Numbered from the stretch's first letter, positions 22,901 through 32,256 are shown. The stretch is 64,000 bases of DNA from Deinandra increscens subsp. villosa (GCA_039602395.1 JBCNJP010000019.1:9240542-9304541); one strand, 5' to 3'. Made by a program: numbers and translations. The notes: a model not told the origin generated them from the sequence alone.

Positions 22901-25402
22901 TTTTTTTACCAGGACGGGATTTGCCAACCAAACTGGGTATCTCTCCGGCCGTAATATTTTAGCGGTGACTAAGGCCTGGACTTGTTCCTTGACGACCTTT
23001 CTTTTGTCTTCTCCCATATGCCTGCGCGGCTGTGTGTACGGACGTGCGGATTCTTTTACATTCAGGGAATGTTCTGCCAATTCTCGCGGAACCCCCGTCA
23101 TGTCTGAAGGGACCCAAGCAAATACATCGCGGTGTTTGAATAAGAGCTCCTTTAACATTTCCCGCACTCTGCCCGATAAGGTTGATCCCAGGGTGAGGGT
23201 CTGGTCTGGGTAACGCGGGTCAAGCACCCATTTTTCTACAGTGTCACCTGGTACCTTTGATGCTAGGGGCGGAAGTAACGAAGGTGAATTTTCCCTCTGT
23301 ACCATACTGTAGCATTCTTCCTTTGCGTAGACCAGAGCGGGCCCTTTTGGTGTCGGGAACGCCACCGCTCCATGAGCTGTTGAGACGGCCGCTCCGAACG
23401 AAGCTAAACCTGGTCGTCCGAGGATTAGGTTGTGCCGAGAGTTGGCCGAAACTACTACGAATCGTATTAATACCGTGCGAACACGATCATCCTGAGATAA
23501 CGTCACAGGCATCCATATTTGTCCAAGCGGTCGTGCTGCTTCGCCCGAAAAACCTACCAAGATAATATCTGTTGGTTCTAACTGAGCCTGATCTTTAGGA
23601 TCCAACTGCCGAAAACACCCCTCATACATGACGTCTGTCCCTGCCCCACTATCTACTAAAATGCGCCGTATGTCATATACCCCAACCATTGCCTGAATTA
23701 CTACTGGGGCCTCCCGCGCGTACCCTCTCAACGGTGGGAATACTACTGGTTTGCACATCCAGGGTTCTAGTCGCGCTCCCCTCCGCTTTTCTCCGTGTGA
23801 CCGGGTTTGTATCATGTTGACCACCTTGGTCGGCTTCTTGGTTGTGGGGCTTGGTTGTTTAATGGCTTGGAGATCACGGAGCAAATGGGATAGTTTACCT
23901 GTTTGCAAAGCTTTATCGATCTGTTGTTGTAGTTGCCAGCAGTCATCCGTGTGATGCCCCACGTCTTTGTGATAATCGCAGAACTTTCCCGGATCCTTGC
24001 GTAAACGTGACCGCAGTGGGGGTGGTGGATCTAAATCAAGTTTCTCTGAGGCCAAGACTTCACTAGGGGTTTTGATAAGCCTGTTTACCCAGAGGGGGCG
24101 CGGAGGCCTTTCTTTGTGTCGCGGAGCTTCGTTCCGCACGGATGGAACCTGACTATCAGCTGCCTTAGCAGCAGGAATGGCTGGCACCGTCGCTGGCTCC
24201 GGCCTATCCCGCTGCCAGCGGTTGCCCTTGTGCCTCTTGCTACCCGTCGGGTGTTGGGAATCCCGTTCTTGTCTACCTTCCTTTTTGTCAAAATCCCTGT
24301 GCATGCGGACGGACTTTTCTGCCCGCACAAACGCTTGTGCGGCCGTCATTAACGCAGACATAGTTTGGGGCGGTCCTTCCGTGCCATGTATCCTACGGAT
24401 CAAATCTTCACATCGCACGCCATTTATGAAGCCGGCTACCCGCAAGTCTTCTCCTGCTCCTGCTATCTGTAGGCTTTCTAAGTTGTACCTTGTAATGAAA
24501 TCTTCAACGGACTCGTGATCTCGTCTTCTGATGTGCAATATCTCATTGCGGTCTTTCACGTGTCTGCGCTGCTGACTGAAGTGCGTCAGGAACTTGGATT
24601 GTAAGTCTTCGAAGCTAGTGATTTGTCCCGTGGGTAAACTTTCATACCATAACCGTGCGGGACCGACCAAAGTCTGTACAAACATGTGACACCAAACAGG
24701 GATGGACCAGAGCTCCATGCCCCCCGCACTTGTGAAAACTTTTACATGGTCGTCTGGGTCCGTAGTGCCATCATACTTAGAGACTATGGATGGCATTTTT
24801 AGCTTTTGCGGAAAACTTGCGGAGGCTATTGCCGGAATAAATTTCGATTGCTCGACCAGTATAGCCGGCCGATATGGGGCTGTGAGACTCTGGAAATCGC
24901 TCCCGGAGTGATTGATTGGTATTGCATGGGGTGCAGAGGTGACGGGTGGCAGAGGGCCGCCTTCCGGACGTGGGAAAGTTGGTACTGGACCCATTTGAGC
25001 ACGAAGCTCTGCCATCCTTACATTTCGCATGAACTGGTCGTATTCTCGCATGCTTCTCTGCTGCTCCATCCACCATTCGTTTCCACCTATCTGCGGAAGG
25101 GGTTGCTGGAAAGGAGGTACGCCTGTATAACCAGCACAAGGATATGCCTGCGGCATAAGGAACGCTCCGTACTGTGGAGGGATGACTGTCTGGTATGGAG
25201 GTTGAGTGCTAGGTCCCCAATTTACCATCGGGAGGGACACTCCCTGAGGAGCGGTTGTTACTACTGGGGTCTGCGACGTAACCGGTTCAGTGGCGTCAGA
25301 GAACAACGGTTGCCGACCAGTGGCTACTGACCGACCAGTGCGTGCGGTTGCTTGATTACTGACAATGGGGCTACTATCGTTGGTTGGGTGCCTACGTTGG
25401 TT
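20000..25402 (-). CDS. Gag-Pol polyprotein, Ty3/gypsy Tat type
   Basis: A single open frame runs from just after a stop at 25403-25405 to 20000. Residue numbers here count from codon 25306. Order: retrotransposon Gag (about 165-335); a zinc-knuckle variant CDYHKDVGHHTDDC (443-456); aspartic protease with VDSGAG (551-556); reverse transcriptase (about 785-960) with YVDD at 909-912; a first RNase H (about 1055-1170) whose catalytic Asp is missing (LYLAAAEQ); a second RNase H with D1205, E1243, D1267, D1317; integrase zinc finger H1422/H1429/C1460/C1463; integrase core D1492, D1552, E1588 (DD35E); and a C-terminal domain ending QLRRCYL. No internal stop occurs. The frame has no ATG near its 5' end, so translation probably starts in the upstream leader ORF. 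It makes the capsid and the enzymes for reverse transcription and integration. Confidence 0.93.
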   Translation of the reverse strand, partial: NQRRHPTNDSSPIVSNQATARTGRSVATGRQPLFSDATEPVTSQTPVVTTAPQGVSLPMVNWGPSTQPPYQTVIPPQYGAFLMPQAYPCAGYTGVPPFQQPLPQIGGNEWWMEQQRSMREYDQFMRNVRMAELRAQMGPVPTFPRPEGGPLPPVTSAPHAIPINHSGSDFQSLTAPYRPAILVEQSKFIPAIASASFPQKLKMPSIVSKYDGTTDPDDHVKVFTSAGGMELWSIPVWCHMFVQTLVGPARLWYESLPTGQITSFEDLQSKFLTHFSQQRRHVKDRNEILHIRRRDHESVEDFITRYNLESLQIAGAGEDLRVAGFINGVRCEDLIRRIHGTEGPPQTMSALMTAAQAFVRAEKSVRMHRDFDKKEGRQERDSQHPTGSKRHKGNRWQRDRPEPATVPAIPAAKAADSQVPSVRNEAPRHKERPPRPLWVNRLIKTPSEVLASEKLDLDPPPPLRSRLRKDPGKFCDYHKDVGHHTDDCWQLQQQIDKALQTGKLSHLLRDLQAIKQPSPTTKKPTKVVNMIQTRSHGEKRRGARLEPWMCKPVVFPPLRGYAREAPVVIQAMVGVYDIRRILVDSGAGTDVMYEGCFRQLDPKDQAQLEPTDIILVGFSGEAARPLGQIWMPVTLSQDDRVRTVLIRFVVVSANSRHNLILGRPGLASFGAAVSTAHGAVAFPTPKGPALVYAKEECYSMVQRENSPSLLPPLASKVPGDTVEKWVLDPRYPDQTLTLGSTLSGRVREMLKELLFKHRDVFAWVPSDMTGVPRELAEHSLNVKESARPYTQPRRHMGEDKRKVVKEQVQALVTAKILRPERYPVWLANPVLVKKGNGTWRMCVDYTHLNKACPKDPYPLPDIDVKIDSLVPYKFKCFLDAYKGYHQVQMAVEDEAKTAFYTREGIFCYTKMPFGLKNAGATYQRLMDKVFAGQIGRNVEVYVDDLVIKSRAEAVMLADVQETILNLKAANIKLNPAKCSFGMEEGRFLGVVISKDGIRANPEKVRAVMQMQSPKKLKQVQILNGRLVAINRFLAKHAERALPFIQTLKNCPTKDRFEWTDEAENAFQEMKQHLARLPALTAPERGEKLKLYLAAAEQAVSAVLLVERAGVQTPLHYVSRVLTPVESRYSALEKLVLALVHTTRRLTRFFHDHEVEVLSTFPLQQLLRRPELPGRLVKWAIELSTYDITFRPRVSVKGQVIADFIAEVPRGREQEVHAGLAERENTPHNKEQWVLYTDGASNDGGSGAGLILTDPSGVEVTYAIRLDFNSTNNGAEYEALLAGLRLAHDMGARRIRIHVDSLLVVNQINNTYEAKGTNMSQYLALANRLLDQFDHYTIEHIPRSHNKKADALSRLASVQFSHLAKDVRIETLTTPSVGETEVLDIKESGYTWMTPIYDYLDEGKLPEEAGEARKVQLQALQYTIEDGHLYRRTFTGPLLRCVTLKEAARLIEDVHEGTCGIHAGPNLIVSKLKSIGVYWPGMYPMAAETVKKCTSCQQHAPKALRPKNDLVPVTAAWPFQKWGVDIVGPFPESPGRIKFLIVAVDYCTKWVEAKPVASITAVQVKRFLWENIVCRFGLPLYLITDNETQFADKMIQGWCADLGIKQVFASVAHPQGNGQVERINRSILDGIKRRVTKGAVSWVEALPHVLWAHRTTPKTSHEETPFALTYGHEAVVPAEIILPTDRIRSSPNPDNDNLLLENLDTLEERRTLAAIKEARYKQKLSKYYNKRVHPCTFRTGDYVLRDNEASHAGSKGKLAPSWEGPYIIKEVLGKGAYTLQRLDGSDIPRTWNAAQLRRCYL

Positions 25403-25665
25403 TCAGTGGATGTCGAAGGTATCACCCCTGATGGTTGATGAACGGGAGTACGTTCGTTGCTCGGGGTATTCATTTCATCGGGTCGTCTATTCGTTGGCTG
25501 AGACCCCTGGGGGGTCGTGGCTGGAATCGAGGGCCTGAATCCCTCCGATTGGGAAGCAAAGTTTTGACGAATACGTCGAGTATAGCCAGGAGGAGATCCC
25601 GCATGCTGTTCGTCTTCCTCCGGGTCCGTAAAGTGCCCGTCCTCCTGACGATCTAATGATGTCAT
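25324..25665 (-). CDS. Gag N-terminal leader ORF
   Basis: Starting at the first ATG after the PBS (25665, MTSLDRQEDGHF), this frame runs 113 codons of polar, Pro/Ser/Thr-rich sequence to a stop at 25324. It overlaps the open gag-pol frame by 79 nt (25324-25402) and is offset so that a -1 shift would join them. No classical XXXYYYZ slippery heptamer is visible in the overlap. It could be the natural N terminus of Gag, reached by programmed shifting, or split from it by a one-base deletion or sequencing error. Confidence 0.55.
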   Translation of the reverse strand: MTSLDRQEDGHFTDPEEDEQHAGSPPGYTRRIRQNFASQSEGFRPSIPATTPQGSQPTNRRPDEMNTPSNERTPVHQPSGVIPSTSTETNVGTQPTIVAPLSVIKQPHALVGQ

Positions 25666-25697
25666 CAGGTGACTCTGGGTGTTGTGATTGGTTTTAG

Positions 25698-25715
25698 CGT
25701 AAACGGTGGGCGCCA
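25698..25715 (-). other. Primer binding site of the gypsy element
   Basis: On the minus strand, one base inside the 5' LTR, the sequence reads TGGCGCCCACCGTTTACG. The TGGCGCC start is the usual form of a tRNA 3'-end complement in plant gypsy elements. The exact tRNA was not determined. Confidence 0.75.
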
Positions 25716-25716
25716 A

Positions 25717-26035
25717 TGAAGAATAGTATATATTCTGATTATGGAATGTTGTACTAAAAAGTCCCTTTCTCGGGAAATGTACTTGTCTATTTATAGTACA
25801 AAGATCCTAACAACCCTAACGGCCTAAAAGCCCAGTAGGCTTTTGCTACTTGGGTCCTGGTAATCCATCCACGTGGCGCATATCCGCGTCATCCTGCTGG
25901 GGATAAGTGCGGACATAGGCCACCGCTGGGTTATCATGGGCTCAGGCCCAGGGGCCTGAGCCGAGGCATTGTTTCGAAGCGGGCTTGTTAATATAGAATG
26001 GTCCTTGAGGCCTTGGAGCATATACCACCTCTTCA
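25717..26035 (-). repeat. 5' LTR of the gypsy element
   Basis: This 319-bp copy is identical by eye to 15967-16285 and abuts the PBS. It would carry the promoter for the minus-strand genomic RNA. A possible TATA-like stretch (complement of tctatttatagtac at 25787) is present. Confidence 0.92.
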
Positions 26036-26040
26036 AGACC

Positions 26041-27302
26041 CTACCTATGGTTAACTAATTTATTATAAATTCTTATAAATACAAGGTTAGTATATTTATA
26101 AAAAGAATTGTTGTTAAAAAAATACTAATTTAATTCAGATCGAATCATAAAAATCACAAAAAAAAATAAAAAATAAAAAATAAAAATAAAACTAAGTTAT
26201 CTTTGAAAGCTACGTTATTTTTATATTGATAAAAGCTAGGAACTTGAGCCACATCAAAGATCCACTAATAGGTCAACTAACTGTTTATGACAAAGAGGAA
26301 AAAAACATTTATGAATAAAAGTCAAACTGAAATAGGTCAAATTCATTTTACAAAACATTTCCTTCTCTTTTTCTAGCAACGATTTTTTTAATTATTTCAT
26401 CAAAAAAATTTATTCTTACTAATTTTAAATCTTGATCTTTATAAAGAAGTGTTACATTTACTATTATGTTACAACACAAGTGGTCAAAAACATTTCATAG
26501 TCATAAAAAGTTTTTTTGGGTTCATTGGGTACGTCATGTGTTATAGGGCAAATTCATATGCCACGACACTACACATCGCGCCGTACCATTGAAAGGGGCC
26601 TTACCTTACCCATAAAGACGTGACGAGAGCCATGGGCATTAAGTGTTTAATCCGATGGTAGGTAGCGTATAAATGTAACTTTTTATATATCGAATGTCAA
26701 ATCCTAATGGTGACAAAAACACCCTTTAGAAAAAATAATAATAAAAAAAATTGATTACACTCACCAACTCTAATACTATAATATTTATTAAATGTAAGTG
26801 TGAGTGTAATTACGACTTGATATCTATACCTTTTAATCACATTTAGTTTTTTTTTTACCTGTGTTTGCAACTATCCTTAAATCTTTAATATCCGAGTAAG
26901 TTTTTCTGAGATGGGATTGCAACTGTCATACTAGATTTGACACTCCATCCTTAACTAACCCAAGAACATCATTTAGAAGGAAACTCATCACTTAAGAAAA
27001 CCTTCTTTACATCAGGTTTAAATTTCAGACCTTAAGGTTTTTAAGCTCTAATATTAATTATTCTCATACCTCATAAGATTGAATCAAATACCCTTTGATA
27101 ACCTACAAATATGAAGTTTAATTATGTGACCGTGGATGTTTGTTGTTTCGCACTAACCCATGGGTTACAAGAGCGAGAGTAATAATTGCAGATGTGGTTT
27201 GGTGCCTGCACATATCCAGACTGTTATAGTTAATTAGAAAGTGACAGAGAGATGGCCATGGGAAGATGTAATTATTCTTATAACATGCTCACACACTCCA
27301 AA
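26041..27302. other. Intergenic; one repeat shared with 29.9-30.1 kb
   Basis: No gene is seen. About 26866-27060 is a diverged direct copy of about 29931-30125: both contain gagtaagyttt and a gattTGACACT phrase in the same order. It is probably an old unclassified repeat. Confidence 0.4.
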
Positions 27303-27317
27303 GCTTTTATTTTATGT

Positions 27318-29752
27318 TTTTTTTTTGAACGACGATTTCAATAGAACGGGGACCGACTAGCAAGACGCTAGAACCGGCCAAAAACAAAAAAACGACTTAC
27401 ATTTGAAAATCAAATTTGCACCATTTCTCCCACTCCAACACCCACTTTCTAGCTCTAGAACTAACCCAAAGAAAACTTAGGGACTTAATATCGGTGATAA
27501 CCCTTTCCGGAGACGTGTTCTTTCCTTGAAAAACTTTCTCGTTCCGCGCCTTCCACAAAACCCAGATCGCCGTTCTATTTACCGCATCCATCAGCCCTTC
27601 TTTCTTACCTTGGACAGCCCCTTCCACTTCATACCTCCGCAGATCCGCCACTCCAAAAAGGAATCCTTTATCGTTCCTGCACCACTGGGCGAGCACAGCC
27701 CAAACAACTGCGGCCAGCCCACAACCAGTGAAAATATGGTCCACCGTTTCAAGCTCCACGTCGCAGAACGGGCACCCCGGATGGGCCATCGGGACATTCC
27801 TTTTCATTAAAGCATCTCTTGTTGGTAGCCGATTAAACAACGTTCTCCAAAAAACTATATTCACCTTTGGAGGGACGAGAGGATTCCATTTGACCACCCC
27901 TTCCACTGGAACCGACGATTTCGGGAAAAGCTCCCTTAAACTTTTAACGGAGAACACCCCAGTCCCCCCACCTTTCCAGACCCACCTTCCTTCTTCATTG
28001 ACCATCATACAGTCCAGCCTAACATCCTTTTTCAGAATGGCATTTTCGGCTTTTGCGATGTTCAGCCACACCCCATAGCAACCTTTTTTTGAAGTAACCA
28101 GCCCCTTTGACGCAGCTCCACCATGAAACCCGTCAACCGTCCTCCTCCACAGTCTACCAGCTTCCGTATTGTACCTCCAGAACCACTTCGCCAGCAGAGA
28201 GAGGTTCATCTCCTCCAGCGCCGCCAGACCCAACCCTCCTTCATTTATCGGTCTGCACAGAATTTCTTTTCTGACCCAGTGAATTTTTTTCTTTGCCGGA
28301 GTACCGCCCCACAAGAACTTAGTGCGTATACTATCCAGCTGCTCAATAACCTTGGCAGGGGCTCTGAACAGGGAGAAGAAATAAATAGGAACACAGTCAA
28401 GAACAGCTTTCACCAACACTAATCTGCCTGCGAGGGAGAGAACAGCAGCCTTCCATCCTGATAAGCGTTTTTCAAAAGCTTCGATCACTAGTTTCCAGGC
28501 AGAAACCCTGTTCAAATTTTCGCCAACAGGGAGGCCAAGGTGTCTGAACGGCAGAACACCCTGAATACAATGAAGATTAGATGCTGCCACCTGCACTTCC
28601 AAAGAGCTGCAGTTTAAACCAAATAAAAAACACTTTTTTAAGTTAACTTTTAACCCCGAGACAATATAAAAAGCCCTCAAGATCCTGGCCAAATTGTTGA
28701 TATTAGCACCGTTCCAAGCCCCAACCACCAAAGCATCGTCTGCAAAAATGATGGAAGATAAAGTAGGCCCGTTATTGGGGACCGACAACCCCGTAAACAG
28801 ACCCATATTGGTGGCCTTCTCCATGGTCCAAGAAAAAGCTTCCATAGCCAAAACAAAAAGGAACGGGGAGAGGGGGTCTCCTTGCCTCAAACCTCTCGAG
28901 CATTGGAACTCAAGCGTAGGCGAACCGTTCACTAACACCGAGGCCCTCGAGGAATGAAGGCAGCCCCTAATCCATTGTAACCATTTCTCAGGGAAACCCA
29001 TTTGAGCAAGGATAGACAACAAGAAGCCCCACTCCAACGAATCGTACGCCTTCTCGAAGTCTATCTTGAAAAGCATGAGTTTGGCCTTAGATCTTTTACT
29101 CCAAGAGATGATCTCGTTGACCATAAGGGGACCATCAACGATGTTACGGCCCGACACGAAGGCCATTTGATTTTCAGAAATGAGCTTCCCCAAGACCACC
29201 TTTATCCGGTTCGCCAGAACTTTTGAAACAACCTTAGAAATACAACCGACCAAGCTAATCGGCCTGTAATCATCCAAAGTAGTCGGGTCCCTAGTTTTCG
29301 GAATGAGGCACAAAAACGAGGCACTACACCCTCTACTGAACCTGCCATCCGCATGGAACGACTCCAAAACAGCCATGAAATCCTCTTCGAAAAGATTCCA
29401 GAAATGCTTAAAGAAACCAAAGCTAAAACCGTCCGGACCAGGAGATTTCTCGTTACCACACGACCAAACCGCTTCCTTCAACTCTTGCTTCGAAAAAGGT
29501 TCCACGAGACGCGCACAATCAGACTCAGAGATATTTTTTAAGCCATCACACCTAATTTCTGGTTTAGCACCTGGACTCCCTTGGAATCGTTTCTTAAAGT
29601 ATGACCACACTTCCTGCTTGAGTCTAGACGGCTCCTCAACCCAAACGCCATCAATAACAAGACCCTTCAATCTTCCCCTAGAAAGTTTTTGGTTAACAAC
29701 CCCATGGAAGAACGCAGTGTTTTCGTCCCCTTCAACGCTCCATTTAGTCCTG
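27318..29752 (-). mobile_element. 5'-truncated LINE insertion with 15-bp target duplication
   Basis: The insert lies between perfect copies of gcttttattttatgt (27303-27317 and 29753-29767). At its left edge is a poly(T) run (poly(A) tail on the minus strand), preceded by a short 3' UTR. Its right edge falls inside ORF2, so the endonuclease half is lost. This is the classic product of target-primed reverse transcription. The perfect duplication and uninterrupted ORF indicate a recent event. Confidence 0.88.
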
Positions 29753-29784
29753 GCTTTTATTTTATGTATATATTTTTTAACCAT
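27397..29784 (-). CDS. LINE ORF2 remnant: reverse transcriptase plus zf-RVT
   Basis: This is a 795-codon open frame without stops. It contains the pre-RT segment RTKWSVEGDENTAFFHG (about 12-28), NEKSPGPDGFSFGFFK (111-126), DYRPISLVGCISKVVSKVLANR (core 172-193), QMAFVSGR, FEKAYDS, GLRQGDPLSPFLF, and the catalytic FADD at 347-350. A zf-RVT region (about 640-720) carries a Cys/His set around CPFCDVELETVDHIFTGC. The C-terminal half resembles plant LINE ORF2. The N-terminal apurinic endonuclease is missing. The first 10-11 residues, including the start Met, are encoded by the right-hand target duplication, not by the LINE. It is therefore unlikely to be a functional transposition gene despite its intact frame. 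Confidence 0.85.
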   Translation of the reverse strand: MVKKYIHKIKARTKWSVEGDENTAFFHGVVNQKLSRGRLKGLVIDGVWVEEPSRLKQEVWSYFKKRFQGSPGAKPEIRCDGLKNISESDCARLVEPFSKQELKEAVWSCGNEKSPGPDGFSFGFFKHFWNLFEEDFMAVLESFHADGRFSRGCSASFLCLIPKTRDPTTLDDYRPISLVGCISKVVSKVLANRIKVVLGKLISENQMAFVSGRNIVDGPLMVNEIISWSKRSKAKLMLFKIDFEKAYDSLEWGFLLSILAQMGFPEKWLQWIRGCLHSSRASVLVNGSPTLEFQCSRGLRQGDPLSPFLFVLAMEAFSWTMEKATNMGLFTGLSVPNNGPTLSSIIFADDALVVGAWNGANINNLARILRAFYIVSGLKVNLKKCFLFGLNCSSLEVQVAASNLHCIQGVLPFRHLGLPVGENLNRVSAWKLVIEAFEKRLSGWKAAVLSLAGRLVLVKAVLDCVPIYFFSLFRAPAKVIEQLDSIRTKFLWGGTPAKKKIHWVRKEILCRPINEGGLGLAALEEMNLSLLAKWFWRYNTEAGRLWRRTVDGFHGGAASKGLVTSKKGCYGVWLNIAKAENAILKKDVRLDCMMVNEEGRWVWKGGGTGVFSVKSLRELFPKSSVPVEGVVKWNPLVPPKVNIVFWRTLFNRLPTRDALMKRNVPMAHPGCPFCDVELETVDHIFTGCGLAAVVWAVLAQWCRNDKGFLFGVADLRRYEVEGAVQGKKEGLMDAVNRTAIWVLWKARNEKVFQGKNTSPERVITDIKSLSFLWVSSRARKWVLEWEKWCKFDFQM

Positions 29785-29805
29785 TAAAGTTCTATTTGTT
29801 TAGCT

Positions 29806-29914
29806 TTTTTTTTTAACAGCGAATTTTGTTAGGGACTCGGGTCGGCCAGCAAGACGCTAAAATCGAACCCGACCACGAACACAACCAATTACATCAAAAG
29901 GAAAAATTACACCA
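29806..29914 (-). mobile_element. 109-bp LINE stub with 16-bp target duplication
   Basis: A poly(T) run followed by LINE 3'-UTR-like sequence (gggactcgggtcggccagcaagacgctaaaa pattern, matching about 27350-27375) is bordered by perfect copies of ttctatttgtttagct (29790-29805, 29915-29930). It is a severely 5'-truncated insertion in the same orientation as the LINE next door. Confidence 0.75.
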
Positions 29915-30164
29915 TTCTATTTGTTTAGCTACCTTTATAACTATTCTTAAATGTTTAATACATGAGTAAGCTTTCTTGAAACGAGATTGTAATCGTTTAT
30001 ACCGGATTTGACACTTTAAACTTGACTCGCCTAGGAATAGCATCAAAAAAGAAACCCACCACTTGAAAAAAAAACTCTTGAGTCATATTTAAACTTTGAG
30101 ACCTCAAGATACCAAACTCTAACCATCTTTTGGTCATTAAAGTTTTATTAAGCTGAACTAATTT

Positions 30165-30520
30165 TCTTTTGAAACGGCAAGCAAACCATTAAAACTAGCG
30201 AGAAACTAGAAAAAGAACAACATACAAAAGAAGAAATAGAATTACAATGCGAACATCCAAAAATCAGACCATTCTAAATCCAGCATTTTTGCCCGATGCT
30301 TTAGTCAAAGAAAGGAATCCGCTCGAATGTCGTCCAGAATGTTACCCCGATGGGTGTTCCTCTGTTCAAACTCTTTTTTGTCCCGGGCCTTCCAAATGTT
30401 CCAAAAAGTGGCAGCAACAATGAGAAGCAGGGGTTTGGAATTTTGTATAGCATGAGCAGATAGGATCGACTTGATAGAGGTAGGAAAACCCACATTCTCT
30501 CCTTTAAAATAGAGGGAGAT
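30165..30520 (-). pseudogene. LINE 3' fragment
   Basis: Minus-strand translation gives FWNIWKARDKKEFEQRNTHR, the conserved C-terminal segment of plant LINE ORF2. A 3'-UTR-like region at 30165-30240 (gcaagcaaaccattaaaac, agcgagaaactag) follows. About 100 codons remain, and two overlapping frames indicate a frameshift. No target duplication was identified. Confidence 0.55.
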
Positions 30521-30654
30521 TAGACCGAAAATGTATCCTCAGTATTCCCGCTGCAATAAAGATTTATAATAGTGTCATTTAAAAAAAAATCATCATTTAA
30601 CACTAAAAAATTAACATGGAAATAGATCGGAAAATGAGCAATAAGTTTTGCTGC

Positions 30655-31190
30655 TAATTCTTTTTATATAGCAAAATCAAGATGTCTAAAAACTATATAC
30701 ATAGATCTTGGCATCATAACATTATTGTGCATTACCCCGTTGAACTTTGCCAAGTAGCTCAACTGTCTCGGTTGCGAGAAAACCAAAGGTATCAAATGCA
30801 ACTGGTATAAACACGTGTTGATTGTTAAGACATGTCTTCTCATGTTTGGCCACTTTGAATTAGGTATCATTTAAAGCAGTCTGACTAAGCCCACGAGAAG
30901 GGAAACTCTTATTGGTACCAAACATGCACCCCCCCTCCCCCCTCCCCCAATCCATCCAAAAACCATAACGTCAGCTGGTCTAAGTGTTGATCTCTTTTTA
31001 ACGGGTCAGGTAAGAAATTTACATGCGCTTCTTTCTTAGTAGAAATCCCGGCACACTTGAAAATGTTAAAGAGAACGTCTCTAAACAAATCGTGTAGGTA
31101 CTTGAACCACGTGAGCTCTCAACAATATATCACATGCTCCTCAAACGACTCCAAACACGTTTTGCGACAAACATGACATATATCAACAAT
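30655..31190 (-). pseudogene. Decayed mobile-element ORF, copy 1 (FDTFGFLA / PADI-x-GW family)
   Basis: Minus-strand frames contain fragments such as VMHNNVMMPRSM and, in shifted frames, a DTFGF-like and a RPADV-like block. These recall a protein C-terminus often found beside plant reverse transcriptases. The same region recurs at 58655-59110 in the same order with about 70-75% identity by eye. Several frameshifts make it non-functional. A homopolymer C tract (about 30927-30947) interrupts it. The family name is uncertain. Confidence 0.45.
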
Positions 31191-31335
31191 AAGAAATAGC
31201 GGGATCATATGGCGTATTTAACGATATGATGAATTTATAACAACTTGTCATAAAACTTGTTGTCTATTGCTAATATACAATAAGTTTTATTAGGTTACGA
31301 CTAATTTCAAACATGTGATGAAGTTTGATCAAACG

Positions 31336-31366
<31 letters not shown>

Positions 31367-32256
31367 CATAAATACGCATTCAAAACTGCTTTTCTTGAAG
31401 CCCATTGTTTTGTCAAAATGAGTCGAATGACACAAATTAACATCCCACAGGCTCACTGCTGTTTTATATTACACATATTTATTATTTTTATTTACATTTT
31501 GTATTTCATTTTACTTTCAATAAATAAAAAATTCATTAAACTATCCATCTTATCTTATACTATATAAATAAATAAGCACGAGACGCAATAATATAAAAGA
31601 CGAATTGCATAAGATATATAAGATTTATAGTAAATGTTTTAATACAGGTCTATTGGTGTTTAAAAAAACAGTCCCGGAAGTCTAAGAATCAAAATTGTAA
31701 TCTGAAACCAGAATCAACTTCAACAAAACTATAGTCTAAGAATCGAAATTGTAATCTGAAATCAGAATCAATTTAAACAAAACTATTTACAGTAAAACCA
31801 GAACCACCGGTTTGTAATCACTTTTGGACATTATACTTTTAAGCATAATGTATTAAACGGAATGACTTTAAAAATACTATATAATTTCATATATAATAAT
31901 TATTATAGTTTTTAAGCATAAGTTTAAACGTAAAGATATATGAAATAATGATATTTTTAAGTAGACATCCGTATAATAAGAAATGATGAATATTTAAAAT
32001 TATAACTAATAGATAATGAAGATTTAATAATTATAAAATTATATTTTAAGAATAACATGTAATTGACATCTTATTATTATTTATTACGTTTTAAAAAATT
32101 AATAGAAGATTTATACTTTTATATTTAATAATATAATATAATTATTTAAAATTATTAATATGTTGTAATAGCATAGATTGTTGGTATTTGATAAAAGAAA
32201 GAATAAGAAAAATATTAATGAAAGTGAAATGTTATAATAACACGTAAAATTAAAAA

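Larger units (their letters stand above)
15967..26035 (-). mobile_element. Complete Ty3/gypsy (Tat-type) LTR retrotransposon
   Basis: The element is 10,069 bp and oriented on the minus strand. Its two 319-bp LTRs (15967-16285, 25717-26035) look identical throughout when compared by eye. They start TGAAG and end CTTCA. A perfect 5-bp target duplication, agacc, flanks it (15962-15966, 26036-26040). In element orientation the order is 5' LTR, PBS, Gag leader ORF, gag-pol, minisatellite, a gene on the opposite strand, PPT, 3' LTR. A second RNase H behind a degenerate first one, plus an extra antisense gene, are characters described for the Tat lineage. Identical LTRs imply a very recent insertion. 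Coding regions are nearly intact apart from two apparent frame changes. Confidence 0.93.

Noticed and set aside
24806..25330. 174-codon plus-strand ORF opposite gag
   Set aside because: It lies wholly antisense to the well-supported Gag coding region and has no recognisable domain; it is a shadow frame.
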